A stretch of 64,000 nt of DNA, taken from positions 147,796-211,795 of the forward strand of contig MNCI01029288.1 of NCBI GenBank assembly GCA_015680685.1, written 5' to 3'. Made by a program: the position numbers and the translations under genes. This stretch comes from Gnetum montanum (taxonomy: Eukaryota > Streptophyta > Gnetopsida > Gnetales > Gnetaceae). The notes below the pieces were generated by a model. The model was not told the origin of the DNA and made no database searches. It saw only the letters and a program-made list of their open reading frames with translations. Of the stretch, positions 47,758 through 58,261 are shown one piece after another. Each line of letters begins with the position of its first letter. The stretch's first letter is position 1.

Positions 47758-48390
47758 AATTGTTGATGGCATGAAAAGATAAAGAATCTACATTACATGC
47801 CTCCAAGAAATGAGGTAGAAAGAAGAGAAAGCTAAAGATTTAGCCCATTATTACAAAAGTTTCCACTCAAGAAAAGAAAATCACTAAAACAAAGTGGGCT
47901 TCATCATTGATAAATTTTTCAAAGATAAAGTGGTACAAGTATTTTGCCATGATAATCAAATTATAGACATCAAACTTGTACTTGGAAATGAGATCATCAA
48001 TGTCATTAGCATATATGCTTCACAAACTAGTCTAGAAAATTTAACTAACCAAAATTTTTGGGTTCCATGGATTAGGTGCTTTAAGATATTCCCTACAAAG
48101 AAAGCATATTCATTAGAGGGAATTTTAATGGTCATGTGAGATCTATGAAAATGGGATATGATAATATTCATATAGGACAAGGATTTGGAGAGTGTCATGA
48201 TATGGGAGATTTACTATTACAATTTGCAAGTGTTTGTGATCTTGCAATTGCATATACTTATTTTAAGAAGATGATGAAATATTTAATTACATACCAAAGT
48301 GATATAGATAAAACACAAATTGATTATTTCTTACTACACAAAAGAGACTTGGCCATGTGCAAATACTACAAGGTTACACTTGAAGAGTGA
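47758..48390 (+). pseudogene. LINE endonuclease (EEP/APE-type)
   Basis: The enzyme nicks target DNA to prime reverse transcription. Order seen: YITCLQEMR (the catalytic Glu of the LQE motif kept, near 47800), EEKAKDLAHYYKSFHS, VGFIIDKFFKDKVVQVFCHD, IIDIKLVLGNEIINVISIYA, then a frameshift near 48140. After it come YDNIHIGQGFGE, CDLAIAYTYFKKMMKYLITY and DKTQIDYFLLHKRDLAMCK. The GDFN-type catalytic block is altered (LEGILMV). The first ~30 residues are missing or unread. It stops at 48388. Confidence 0.85.
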
Positions 48391-50372
48391 TTTATAACTC
48401 AACATTGACTAATGGTCATAGATTTAGATATACAGAGCTTTAAAAGTAGCATGAGAAAAGGGAATAAATGCATAAAATAGTGGAATTTGAAAGAAGATAA
48501 CATCACCTTATTCAGGGAACAATTTTTTCATAAAGGTACTTAGAATTGGGTTTGTTCTACAATTTTAATTTAAGGCCAGATGAAAAGTTGCATTCAGAAA
48601 ATTGGAGAGAACATTTTGGATAAAACAAAAGGCAAAAAATACATCCCAAAGGAGACATGGTGGTCAAGTGATAAAGTGCAATAAACTATCTAAAATAAGA
48701 AAAAATGCTTTAAGGAATGACAACAAAGTTATAGCTAAGAAAATAAGTTGATATATAAAATAATAAAAGGGAAGCAGTTATAGCAATAGTCAAAGCCAAA
48801 CATAAGACCTTGAATAGCTTTTATTAGAAATTAGGAATAAAGAAAGTAGTTTAATCAATTTATAACTTGCTAAAAATTGTTAATAAGAAATGTAAGGACA
48901 TTGATCATGTCAAATATATCAAGGAATCAAATGAAAGAATTTTGGTAAAAGACAATGAAATTTTGTATAAATGGAAAAATTATTTTTAAGAATTATTAAA
49001 GGAAGAATTCCCAAGAGAAAACATCCAACAAAAAGAACCAAATTTTGGTTTGGTTTTGTGAGGTGAAGATAGCTTTATCAAACATGAAAATGGAAAAGTT
49101 GTTGGATCAAATAACATGCCTATAGAAGCTTAGAAAGCATTGGACGATACAAAAGTTTCTTAGTTGATCCAATTATTTAAAAAAATGTCAAAGGATGGAG
49201 AAATGTCTAACAACTGTAGAAAAATATTTATTATTTCCATATACAAAAACAAAGAAGATGTATAAAATTATGCAAACTATAGAGGGATTAAGCAAATGAG
49301 CCATACTATGAAGCTTTAGAAGAGTCAAACAACAACTTCTAATACTTAAATGAATAGTTTCAGAAAATAAATTTCAATTTATGCCAGGGAGACCTACTAT
49401 AGAGGTTATTTTTTAATATGATAATTGATGGAGAAATTTAGAAAACATAGAAAAATTTACATCTGATGTACATTGACCTAGAAAACGCATATGACAAAAT
49501 GCATTGAGATATTATTTGGTGGGCCTTATAGAAGAAAAATATTCCTGATAAAAATATTAAAGTGATTCAAGATATGTATAAAGGAGCTACCACTAAAATT
49601 AAAATAGTTTTTAGAATAACATCTTATTTTCCAATCATAATAAGTCTACATCGAGGATTTGTACTTAGCCTATACTTAGGATCATAAAATATATGGAATG
49701 CAATTTTAATAACAACATAAACAATGGTAAAAATAGAAGTGATAATTCAAAGAAAAGAAAAACCCTACCAACAAATAGTTTCACTACCTAGGATTATTCC
49801 TCCAATCAAATGGTAAAATTAATAATGATGTTAGAAATAAAATTGAGCTAGGATGGTCAAAATGGAGATAAGCTAGTGGTATTATATGTGATAGAAAACT
49901 ACTAATAAAATTAAAGGGAAAATTTTATAGGACAATAATAAAGCATGCTATTTTATATTATTCTAAATGTTGGGCAATACAAAAAAGGCATGAACAAAAA
50001 ATCAATGTGATAGAAATGTGAATACTTCAATGGATGTTGAATGTTACTATAAAAGATAAACTACATAATATATACATTAGAGGAAGACTTAGAGTGGCTT
50101 CTAATTTAGATGAGTTATAAGAATGGTGGCTTAGATAGTTTAAATATATATAAAGACGATTAGATAATGAGCATATAAACAAAGTTTACTACATCATTGT
50201 TCTAAGAAAGCCATCAAAAGAAAGACCATAACAAACATTGGTTAAAATGATTGAAGGTTATTTGAAAAAACTATAAAGAAACAAGGATCTAGCTTTTCAT
50301 AGAGGAAAATAGTGAAAAATAACTCATGTAGCAAACCCCATTTTATTGGGAGAAGGCTAGGATGATGATGAT
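48391..50372 (+). pseudogene. LINE reverse transcriptase, active-site segment deleted
   Basis: Recognisable blocks in order: RKIFIISIYKNKEDV and NYANYRGIKQMSHTMKL (49210-49310), LMYIDLENAYDKMH and IIWWAL (49460-49530), IKVIQDMYKGATTKIK, and IISLHRGFVLSLYLGS (49640-49690). Then the text jumps to RKEKPYQQ and LQSNGKINNDVRNKIELGW, WRYASGIICDRK-like text, LKGKFYRTIIKHAILYYSKC, and VIEM...LQWMLNVTIKDKLHN. The segment with the catalytic Tyr-Ala-Asp-Asp box between the last two groups is missing. The end, HVANPILLGE, is the usual C-terminus. About 40 stops and several frame changes are present. Confidence 0.8.
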
Positions 50373-50382
50373 AATGATGATG

Positions 50383-51990
50383 TGTCTCTATGGCCAAAGA
50401 ATCATATTGATGTAAGTTTGTTAAACCTATTTCATTGAGGAGCTAAGTGAAGCAAGCTAGGAATCTAGTCTTACAAAACCTATTTGTACCCCTATTACAC
50501 TTGCTTCCCCTTCAAAATCCTCTAAGTCTTCATCCCATTTAGTTATCTTAATCTAATCCTCTTCATTTGTGTTAACAACTTGATCCATTAGTACATTCTC
50601 AATCATCCCATCTTCCACCATTACCATCAAGGATTCAAATTTCTTTCTTACTCTATTGGTTCATAATGCCAAAGAGGAGAGTTAATTATTTTTCCATCTT
50701 ATTAATCAAATCACTAAGAACATACCAACCTCCATCTAGAAACAGCTGTACCAACTATGAGATTTCAAAGCATGTAACTTTGTACAAGACTTTAAACTCA
50801 TACAATTTAGTAGTACCTCCAAGTGGAACAAGATTTTAGATAATTTCCGTAATGTGATCTAGGGTTTTGAGTAGATATTAAATGGAGTCAAAAAGTATTT
50901 ACTTGAAGCATTTAGGTCCATAACATAAATGTTGTACTAACATGAAATTGCAAAGCTAGAAATAGTTAGTAATGAATAACTTGATGAAGTGCAACAAGAA
51001 AGGACTTATCCTTTTCTTCTGGCCAAGTATTTAGGTTGACCATAGTGGTATTGCTAAATTTCTTTAACAAATAAATTCCAAAAGAAAATAATTCTAAGAA
51101 CATAACTTAAAAATACTCATAACTCTCAATCTCATTACTAATAAAGTTTCCTTTTCTCACTTTTCTATTTTATTTTTAAATGCATAATGTTAATATATTT
51201 GATGTTTGTATGAATATGATGTTTTTGTGATATTTATGAAAGGAATGTCATATCTTTGCTCTTTCAACCATCACACTAGAGGGCTTTTTGGACTAGGGCT
51301 AATGTCCCTTCTCTTTCATGAAGGTCGCCTTCATCAATAAAAAATTTGGTAATAGGTAAAAGGGCAATAAGCATTCTAAGTCATAAAAAAAAAAGAAAAA
51401 AGAGAAAAAATTTCATCATCACAATAGGGCTCATGCTCTAGCACAATAAACTATTCCACATGGATTCTAGAAGGATGTGCCTACACAACGAGCAATGAAT
51501 ACAGTGTTGTATTTATGATAACACTTGAACTCGGGCATCTACCAGACCCAAGACAAGGGTTTGAGACCTTTTAGGCACTAAATCGAGCTCCCTACCCCTT
51601 CACCTTCAACAAGTTCATCCAACATGAATTTTGAAATGCCTCGGTTTGCCCCAATCAACAACATCTCAACTAGGACACACGCTACTTCAATGGACAAGAG
51701 TGACCACATCATCACACTAAAATGGTGAAGTAGGGATTCCAAGAATTCCTGTGCACTTTCCCAAAACTAGACCAGCTAGTGTCCTATGCATGCATGTGAT
51801 GCAGGGACATTGGGCATAAGATTGCTAATATAGCACAAGATCCCTACTACTTCAACCATGACTAAGGTAGGTTTTAGTAGGACCTTGCAGTGCCACAATA
51901 ACGAAAATGTTACTATCAAAAAGAGGTAATAAGAACAACAAAAGTAAAATACAAATGCTGCATGAAATAATAAACAAAAATTTTAAAAAA
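50383..51990. other. Unassigned sequence, some coding-like text
   Basis: Around 50470-50950 one plus frame has protein-like text (SKWNKILDNFRNV, VKKYLLEAF) with several stops, but I recognise no family. From 51240 to 51990 the DNA looks like the U3 part of an LTR or a non-coding spacer. There is a poly-A run at 51386-51412. Confidence 0.35.
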
Positions 51991-51992
51991 TT

Positions 51993-52272
51993 TCTTAACT
52001 TTTTATCATGATCCCAGGGAGCGTGACAGCTGTGGAACAACTAGCAAAGAGTGAAAAATTTTTCTAAGTGTCGGTAATGTTTCCAAGGAGCATGACAACT
52101 GCATAGTCTAGCAGAAAAATTGCACAAATTCTTCAAGTGTCTGTCACACTCCTAGGGAGCATGATAGTTGTAAATGACTAGCAAAAATTTGAAAAAAAAA
52201 ATTTCTAAGTCTTGGTTATGCCCCTAGTAAGCATGACAATGCTTGAATGTGCAAAAAATTTTCCAAGTAGTC
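51993..52272 (+). repeat. Four tandem copies of a ~70-bp unit
   Basis: Units at about 51993-52062, 52063-52131, 52132-52203 and 52204-52272. Each has the order CTAAGTGTYGG, a TCC(C/T)AGGGAGCATGAC-like block, an AC/TG-rich block with CTAGCA, and AAAATTTTT. The same words appear in the LTR at 58262-60082, so this stretch may belong to a diverged LTR of element F. Confidence 0.7.
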
Positions 52273-52684
52273 TTTGCCCATGGTAGGCCACCCTCTAAAC
52301 CCCAAGACCCCAAAGCATAAATGTGGGAAGTGAAAAAGAAATAAGAAATTGTGAGTGTAGCATGACAGCCTACTTGGTAGATTGTGCCTCTTGGAGCTCT
52401 TCAATGCATGCCCTAGGGAGATGTCGCAGGGTGCACTTGCCATCGTCAATGTTGGCAAGGCTAGGATGTCTACACTTGCTCCTATGTGTCATTTTTTTGG
52501 TGTCAAGCTCTAGCTCTTCTATTGTCACACTTTGTGGGTGATACGCTCTATTCTGGCCACATTATGCTCGAATGACTATTGGCTCTAATGATGAAAATGA
52601 CAAGTTTACCATGGGTAAACCCCTATTTATACCCTTTAGGATCAATTGACACATCACCCTTTCAAGATGTCCCATTTCGTATGC

Positions 52685-52770
52685 GTAACGTGGAATGTCC
52701 CGTGTCCCACGTTTAACGCAGAACGCTCAATGTCCCTTGTGTAACGCGGAACATCCCGTGTCCCATATAG
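52685..52770 (+). repeat. Three ~29-bp CpG-containing repeats
   Basis: Copies at 52685-52713, 52714-52741 and 52742-52769 of the type TAACGCGGAAYRTCCCGTGT. They keep several CG dinucleotides in a region where CG is otherwise rare. Confidence 0.7.
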
Positions 52771-53139
52771 CATAACACCCAAAGTTAGAAAAATTTTCTA
52801 ACTTTTTTAGCTTTTTATACATAGAAATTGTTTTACATTTTTTCTACTTGCCCAATGAACATTTAGCTTGGCCCCATGCTTCAAACATTTTAAGTCTTGC
52901 CTAGACTTACACTTTATGGATAGTCTACAGTTTGCTATGACCTTAAACTGGCAATTTTGTGACCAATCAAGGCTATAGAAAAGAACACAAAGAAATAATA
53001 AAACATACAGAAATAAATTACTTTCAATATTCCATAGTTAATTTCTATGACATTGTCTTTCTTATTTTATGCATTTTGCTTCATTAAAATAGGTATCGCT
53101 TAACATTTTTCTAGTTACCTTGTAGGATCTCTTGAGAAA
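52771..53139 (+). other. Spacer before the element F polymerase
   Basis: AT-rich and non-coding. It contains one GCTATGACCTTAAACTGGCA word (near 52938), the unit of the repeat found after the polymerase at 56455-56765. Gag and protease of F are missing, so F is truncated or rearranged on this side. Confidence 0.45.
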
Positions 53140-53637
53140 ATGAATGCATACAAGAGTCTTCATTTTCCTTTAGCCTTGACTGGACCTTATGGCAAACTCA
53201 TGAGATGCATAAAGACAAAAATTTTGGACTTCAAATGGCCTTCTTATGACACCAACATAACATCCCTAGAGACATCACTAGATTGGCTAGAACATCTAGT
53301 CCGAGCTCTAGACTTAGAAGTAGGTGACATGAGTGAGGATCCCCTCATAGAAGTCCCTGTAACAACATGTAAAGATGAAGCAAAAGCATTGAAGCTTAGT
53401 TCTTTACTAGAGTCTCAAATCCAACATAACATCTCTAAAGTTCTTAGAAATAATGTTAAGGTGTTTGCATGGTCTTATGAAGACATGCTAACCTTAGACC
53501 CATGTATAATACAACATAACATTACCTTAGATCTGCACGTTAAACTAGTTAAACAAAAGACTCATAAAATCAAGCTTGAGATCATGTTGGCCATCCACAA
53601 TGAAATCACTAAACTTTACCAAGCTGGTTTCATCTAG
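53140..53637 (+). pseudogene. Reverse transcriptase N-terminal part of element F
   Basis: A 165-codon open frame. KVLRNNVKVFAWSYEDMLTL (about 53440-53500), LVKQKTHKIKLE, and EITKLYQAGFI are the conserved lead-in of Ty3-type reverse transcriptase (the FAWS block, the VKQK block and the KLLxAGFI-like block). The frame stops where an assembly join begins (N at 53640). The fingers and first catalytic-Asp region (about 70 residues) are missing at that join, perhaps only from the assembly. Confidence 0.8.
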
Positions 53638-53639
53638 GA

Positions 53640-53712
53640 NCTAAAATGTCCCCTAGGGGGTCATGAAAGTAGTGGTAAGTTGGTGCTNGTGACCCCCTAG
53701 GGGACATTTTAG
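53640..53712. other. Inverted contig fragment between two Ns (assembly artefact)
   Basis: The 23 bases at 53641-53663 are the exact reverse complement of 53690-53712. Read on the minus strand, 53641-53687 encodes the reverse-transcriptase block just before and through the one at 53690-53712 (HQLTTTFMTP, then a stop at a usual Trp, then GTF). So a 47-base contig that overlaps its right neighbour was placed in the wrong orientation between Ns at 53640 and 53688. A real hairpin insertion is less likely. Confidence 0.75.
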
Positions 53713-54555
53713 TATACAATGATGCCCTTTGGATTAAAGAATGTAGGAGAAACATATCAACATGCAATGACATACATCTTTAGCAACTATATGCTAGAGT
53801 TTCTTGATGACTATGTTGACGACATAGTGGTTAAGTCCAAAATGGCTCATGATCACGCAAATGACTTCGACTGTGTTCTTCAACATTTCCGTAGACATGA
53901 CCTTCAGCTTAATCCCAAAAAGTGTGTCTTTGGCATTAAAATTGGTCACATGTTAGGCTTTGTGGTAGTAGAAATAGAAATATGCATAGAACCTGACAAA
54001 GTTAAGGCAATTACCAACTTAGCACCACTAGCAAACCTTAAGGAGCTACATGGATTACAAGGTAGAATACAATTTATATGTAGGTTTATCATAAGGTTGA
54101 GTGATAAATTGCAACCAATGCAACATCTGCTCAAAAAAGGAATCAACTTTGAGTGGATAGCTCAATGCCAAGAGGCATTCGAAAACCTAAAAAAGGAGCT
54201 AGCTCAACTTCCAATAGTCTATCATTCACAAAGAGATAAACTTTTCTACATCTACCTTGCAACCTTAGATATGTTCATTGCTTTCCTACTTTTCCAAAAT
54301 CAAGACAAAGGTTTTGAGATTCTTGTTTACTATCTAAGCCATGCATTAGTAGCACATGAGGTGAAGTATAACAATGTAGAGAAAAATTTTCTTGCCATAG
54401 TCTTTACACTTAAAAAATGGAGACACTACTTTTTCTGCAATCAAGTCAATGTCATCTGTAATAGCAACGTACTTAGGGCTATTACAAAAAATATATATGA
54501 AAGTAGTATAATAGCAACATGGAAGGTAATAACCGTGGAGTTTGACCTGCATTAA
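53713..54555 (+). pseudogene. Reverse transcriptase catalytic part and RNase H of element F
   Basis: A 278-codon open frame from 53719. MMPFGLKNVGETYQHAM begins it; the catalytic box is YVDD (53812-53823) in DDYVDDIVVKSKM, intact. Then come LQLNPKKCVFGIK, GHMLGFVVVE (the GKLLG-like block), and the connection. The RNase H follows with KLFYIYLATLDMFIAFLLFQ, ILVYYLSHALVAHEVKYNNV and EKNFLAIVFTLKKWRHYF. This one stretch has no stop, so it is the best preserved coding DNA in the window. The protein is still dead because neighbouring domains are broken. Confidence 0.85.
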
Positions 54556-54570
54556 ATAGCACAGGCATCC

Positions 54571-54990
54571 ATGAAAGGTCAAGCAATAGTCACCCGACTC
54601 ACGACTTCACCCATAGATGATCAAACAATGATAGATCTAGAATTCTTGAATGAGCATGTTAGTAGTATAAGCCAAGTACCTGCAAATTTTGAGACCATTT
54701 TACACTTTGACAGTGCTTTGACCACACAAGGTGGTAGTGCCACTACTATTATTACATTTCCCTCTAGAGAGATCTGACCCTTCGCATACCACTTTGCATT
54801 TCTTTATACAAAGAACACGATAGAGTACGAAGGCCTCTTTAGAGTCATCTTAGCAACTCAAGAGTTAGGAATTCAAAACATAGCAATCCAAGGTGATTCG
54901 CAGCTAGTTATTAACCAAGTCACAAACATCTACACTTGTAAAGCATAACATCTACAACCTTACTATGATTTGACAAAAATACTTGCTTAA
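54571..54990 (+). pseudogene. Second RNase H (archaeal-type) of element F
   Basis: Directly after the first RNase H lies another: ILHFDSALTTQGGSATTIIT (first catalytic Asp in HFDSA), EYEGLFRVILATQELGI (catalytic Glu), and IQGDSQLVINQVTNIYT (second Asp). A TGA and a TAA/TAG interrupt it. A duplicated RNase H of this kind is known from Tat-lineage Ty3 elements of plants and supports the classification of F. Confidence 0.75.
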
Positions 54991-55249
54991 ATAATTTGCA
55001 AGCATAGATGTTTGACATATCTCCCACAACGAAAATGTCAATGTAGTATCTACTCTATCCTTAAGCATATCACCAAGCATGTCTTTTACTTTGCTTGCAT
55101 CAATAGTGGATTGCATTGAACCTATCATTCATGCAACAAGCATTGCATCCATAAATACAACTCACACCCAAGAATGGTATGATGACATCAAGGCATATCT
55201 CCAATAGGGGGAGCCCCCACAAAACTTAACATATGCCCAAAAGGACGCA

Positions 55250-56415
55250 GTGTGAAAATGATCATGGCAGTACATCCTAGTATGTGATAATACCTTATGT
55301 TGTAGATCCTATGATGGGATACTGTTAACTTGCGTTAGTAGTAGTGAGGCACAAAATATCATTGACCAAGTCCATGAGGGACTATGTGGATGTCATATAG
55401 CTCCTAGGGCAATGGTAGCGAAAATTAGATGTTTAGGCTATTATTGGCCTTACATGGAGTGCGATTGTGTCTCCAAGGTTAAGACATGTGATGTGTGTCA
55501 ACAACATGAGAACCTCATGCATGTGTTACCTACTAAACTACATACTACATAGATCACATGGCCATTTCAATGTTGGGGGTTGGACATCATAGGGCCTATA
55601 ACACCTAAGTCTTCCTTAGGACATAGCTTCAACATTACTACAACTAAGTATTTCAAAAAGTGGGTTGAAGTGATCCCCCTTAGGAGGACAACATCTCAGC
55701 AAGTTTGCAAATTCATTCTTGACAACATAGTGACTTGATTTGGTCTCCCATGACTATAGTCACAAACAACAGACCATAATTTAATAGTGTAGAAACCAAA
55801 GCCTTCTATGAAAACATTGGCCTCAAACACTCTTTTTCGTCACCATACTACCCTTAGGTGAACAGTCAAGCGAAGGCTACAAACAAGGTTATCGTCAACC
55901 TCCTAAAGAGGATGCTTAATGATAGCAAGCGACGATGGCACGGACAATTAGTCTACACACTTTAGACCTACCGCACGACATGTAGAACTACAATAGTTAA
56001 AACAACATATAGTCTTGTGTATAGATTTGAAGCAGTGTTGCCTCTTGAATTGTAGGTCCCATTGCTCCACATGATCCTCTTGAGCTTCATGGATGAGGTT
56101 CAAAACAACAAGTTAAGAACCATTGACCTCGACTCTATAGAGGAGGAGTGCATCCAAATGCTTGATCACATCAAGTGGTACCAAGAGAGCCAATGACAAA
56201 AGCATCACCACAATTAGCATCAATGCTAAATCAAGAAAGGGGACTTGATCCTTAAGATCATCCACAAGCCTGTGGACAAATCTGTAGGCAACTAGAAATG
56301 GTCTTTCTTGGTCACTAAGCTGTATGACAATAGAGCTTGCAAGCTCGTTGATCTAGATGACAGTGAGTTTGCCAATCCTATTAACCACTCATACTTGAAG
56401 CCATACCACACTTGA
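55250..56415 (+). pseudogene. Integrase of element F
   Basis: Zinc-binding N-terminus: VHEGLCGCHIAPRAMVAKI, then YYWPYMECDCVSKVKTCDVC (55365-55500). The core has CWGLDIIGPITP (first catalytic Asp kept, about 55575-55600), then a frameshift near 55740. The second Asp is Asn (AAC at 55765) and the next Gly is Arg. The catalytic Glu is Lys (AAG at 55873) in NSQAKATNK. The two changed sites are exactly 35 residues apart, the DD35E spacing. The C-terminal part has KKGDLILKIIHKPVDKS and HSYLKPYHT before the TGA at 56413. All three losses are G-to-A changes. Confidence 0.85.
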
Positions 56416-56454
56416 CATGTAGTATTGCATCGACAACAAAAGCAAGGTAAGAAA

Positions 56455-56765
56455 AATATTTGCTATGATGTTAAACTAGTACAAAATGTTCACGATGATG
56501 TTAAATTGGCACAGATCATTTGCTATGACATTAAACTAGCACCATATGTCCTTGGGCTATGACATTAAACTAGCATCCATAGCATGGTCCGCTATGACCT
56601 TAAAATGATCATCCACCATCCACTATGACGTTAAACTAGCACAGTGGTCTATTGGGACCTTAAACAAGCACATCACAATCTACCCGGACCTTAAACTAGG
56701 ATCATGGTCTGCTGGAACTTTAAACTAGCACAACCAACGATCTACCAAGACCTAAAACTAGGTTC
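56455..56765 (+). repeat. Tandem repeat after the element F polymerase
   Basis: About nine copies of GCTATGACNTTAAACTAGCAC with variable 8-20 base spacers, beginning 40 bases after the integrase stop. Examples start near 56461, 56521, 56555, 56591 and 56625. The core also occurs at 52938 and, in the opposite orientation, in the 3' region of element A (2300-2625). Confidence 0.75.
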
Positions 56766-58247
56766 GTGATTCAACACCTATAGTCCAACATACATGGTTC
56801 TGTGAACAAGTGAGCGAGAATACTTCCAATCTTTCATTACTTGTCCACACCTCTCAAGTAGGATGGGATGGGACATTGCAATTCTAGAATAAAGTTCACG
56901 TTGTTAAGGAAAAACCCTCTGGGACATTTGTAGCATCGTCATCACTAGCATCTTGCTAACCTTCTGGAGCTACTATCACCATCGCTAATCATTCTGGTTG
57001 TAGCTCTCATCATCAGCAACACCCGCTAAAGTCCCAATAGTACTGTTTCCTAGTCATAACACTGCCATCCTCTAACCCTCGCCATTGTTAGAGTTTGGAA
57101 GACCATTCAGTAGCATGGATTTTCACCCTACGGCTGAGTTTCCTAGCTCTTGTCTTTGGTGAGGACTCCTAAGCACCTTCATCACCATTGCTCCTAGCCA
57201 CTGGTGTGCTTGCTAGAGCTTTCCAACTTACCACCGTTGATTCCTGTACTAGATTTTCTACTTTGGACATTGCATGCAACTAATGTAGCACTCGTAGCCC
57301 TCGCAATGCCCCTAGTAGGCTAGACTTCACTCTCATCTCACATGATGGTTATTTTTTCTTGTTTTCTATATGTTACATTTGCAGGATGAAGTTTGGAAGG
57401 CATCATTCAAGGATGCATTTTATCATGATGGCAAGGCACCACATTGTTTCGATGTGTCCACTTCAGCTCACCTAGCTACTCGAGAGTGCATATCCCTAAT
57501 ATCCCCTCAGCCAACCTAACCTCTAACCTCTACCTCTTGATCTTGCAATCTTCCACATGCCCTGCAAGCTTCCCCAATGCAGATGTAGCCTTGCCCGCAA
57601 TCAGCCGCTGAACCCATGATAGACATAACACAAATTGTCCCATAGGAAGTCTTTGTGGGCTAGTCAAAGCTCTAAACAAATGTAAAAAAACTCATCCCAG
57701 GAAGGAAACACCTATTCTACAAATGCGACATGGTTGCCTATAAGCAAATATGGTGCACAGTTCACCTAGCAATACAAAAAAAAAGAAAAAGAACAAAAAC
57801 AATAATAATAATGTGTGTAAAAAAAGGGAAAGAAAGAGAGAGATACAAAAAGGGGGGGAACAAGTCAAGTACCCAAGTTAAATGGCACAATTACTGTTTT
57901 GCAATTGGTCTGATCTTAGATTGACCATCTCATAAGCACTCCAATGAGAGGTTGAAATCTGAGGGGTAGGACACCATTGCATGCTAACTTCCTCACAAGC
58001 ATTTTGACAAGGGATCATGCTATGGCAACAAGCCATTATGGCGTTGCACCCCATAGATATCCATGCTATCCATTCTCCCTTGACCCATCTCCCTAAACTA
58101 TTTCCTATCACACCTCATCACCTTGGCACTCTCAAGCATGGAAAGGCAATGTCCAAGCAGGCACTGATGAATGGTGTTGGTGTCATGTTCATCGTGGTGT
58201 TTCATATTCTTTATCAACGTCTCTTAGGCTAGTCCTCCAAACATCAA
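56766..58247 (+). other. 3' untranslated region of element F
   Basis: Ser/Cys-codon-rich but stop-filled sequence at 56940-57360. At 57381, TTTGCAGGATGAAG resembles 31440 and might be a splice acceptor or an ORF start. A- and AG-rich low-complexity DNA lies at 57776-57862. Its last part (58000-58247) is shared with 32900-33133. No ORF can be identified. Confidence 0.45.
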
Positions 58248-58261
58248 CAAAGAGGGGCCAA
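58248..58261 (+). other. Polypurine tract of element F
   Basis: AAAGAGGGGCCAA directly before the LTR start TGAAACACC; the same pair occurs at 33134-33148. Confidence 0.7.

Larger units (their letters stand above)
47758..50382 (+). mobile_element. RTE-type LINE, decayed
   Basis: Endonuclease (47758-48390) and reverse transcriptase (48391-50372) on the plus strand with no LTRs, ending in GGATGATGATGATAATGATGATG (50361-50382). A (GAT)n-type 3' tail is typical of RTE LINEs of plants, whose endonuclease is often mis-annotated as craniofacial development protein 2. The 5' end is truncated or unresolved. Many stops are present. Confidence 0.85.

Noticed and set aside
53641-53712. A tiny MITE or foldback insertion in reverse transcriptase
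   Set aside because: Both arms encode the same reverse-transcriptase block and Ns bound the segment, which fits a misplaced contig better than a transposon.
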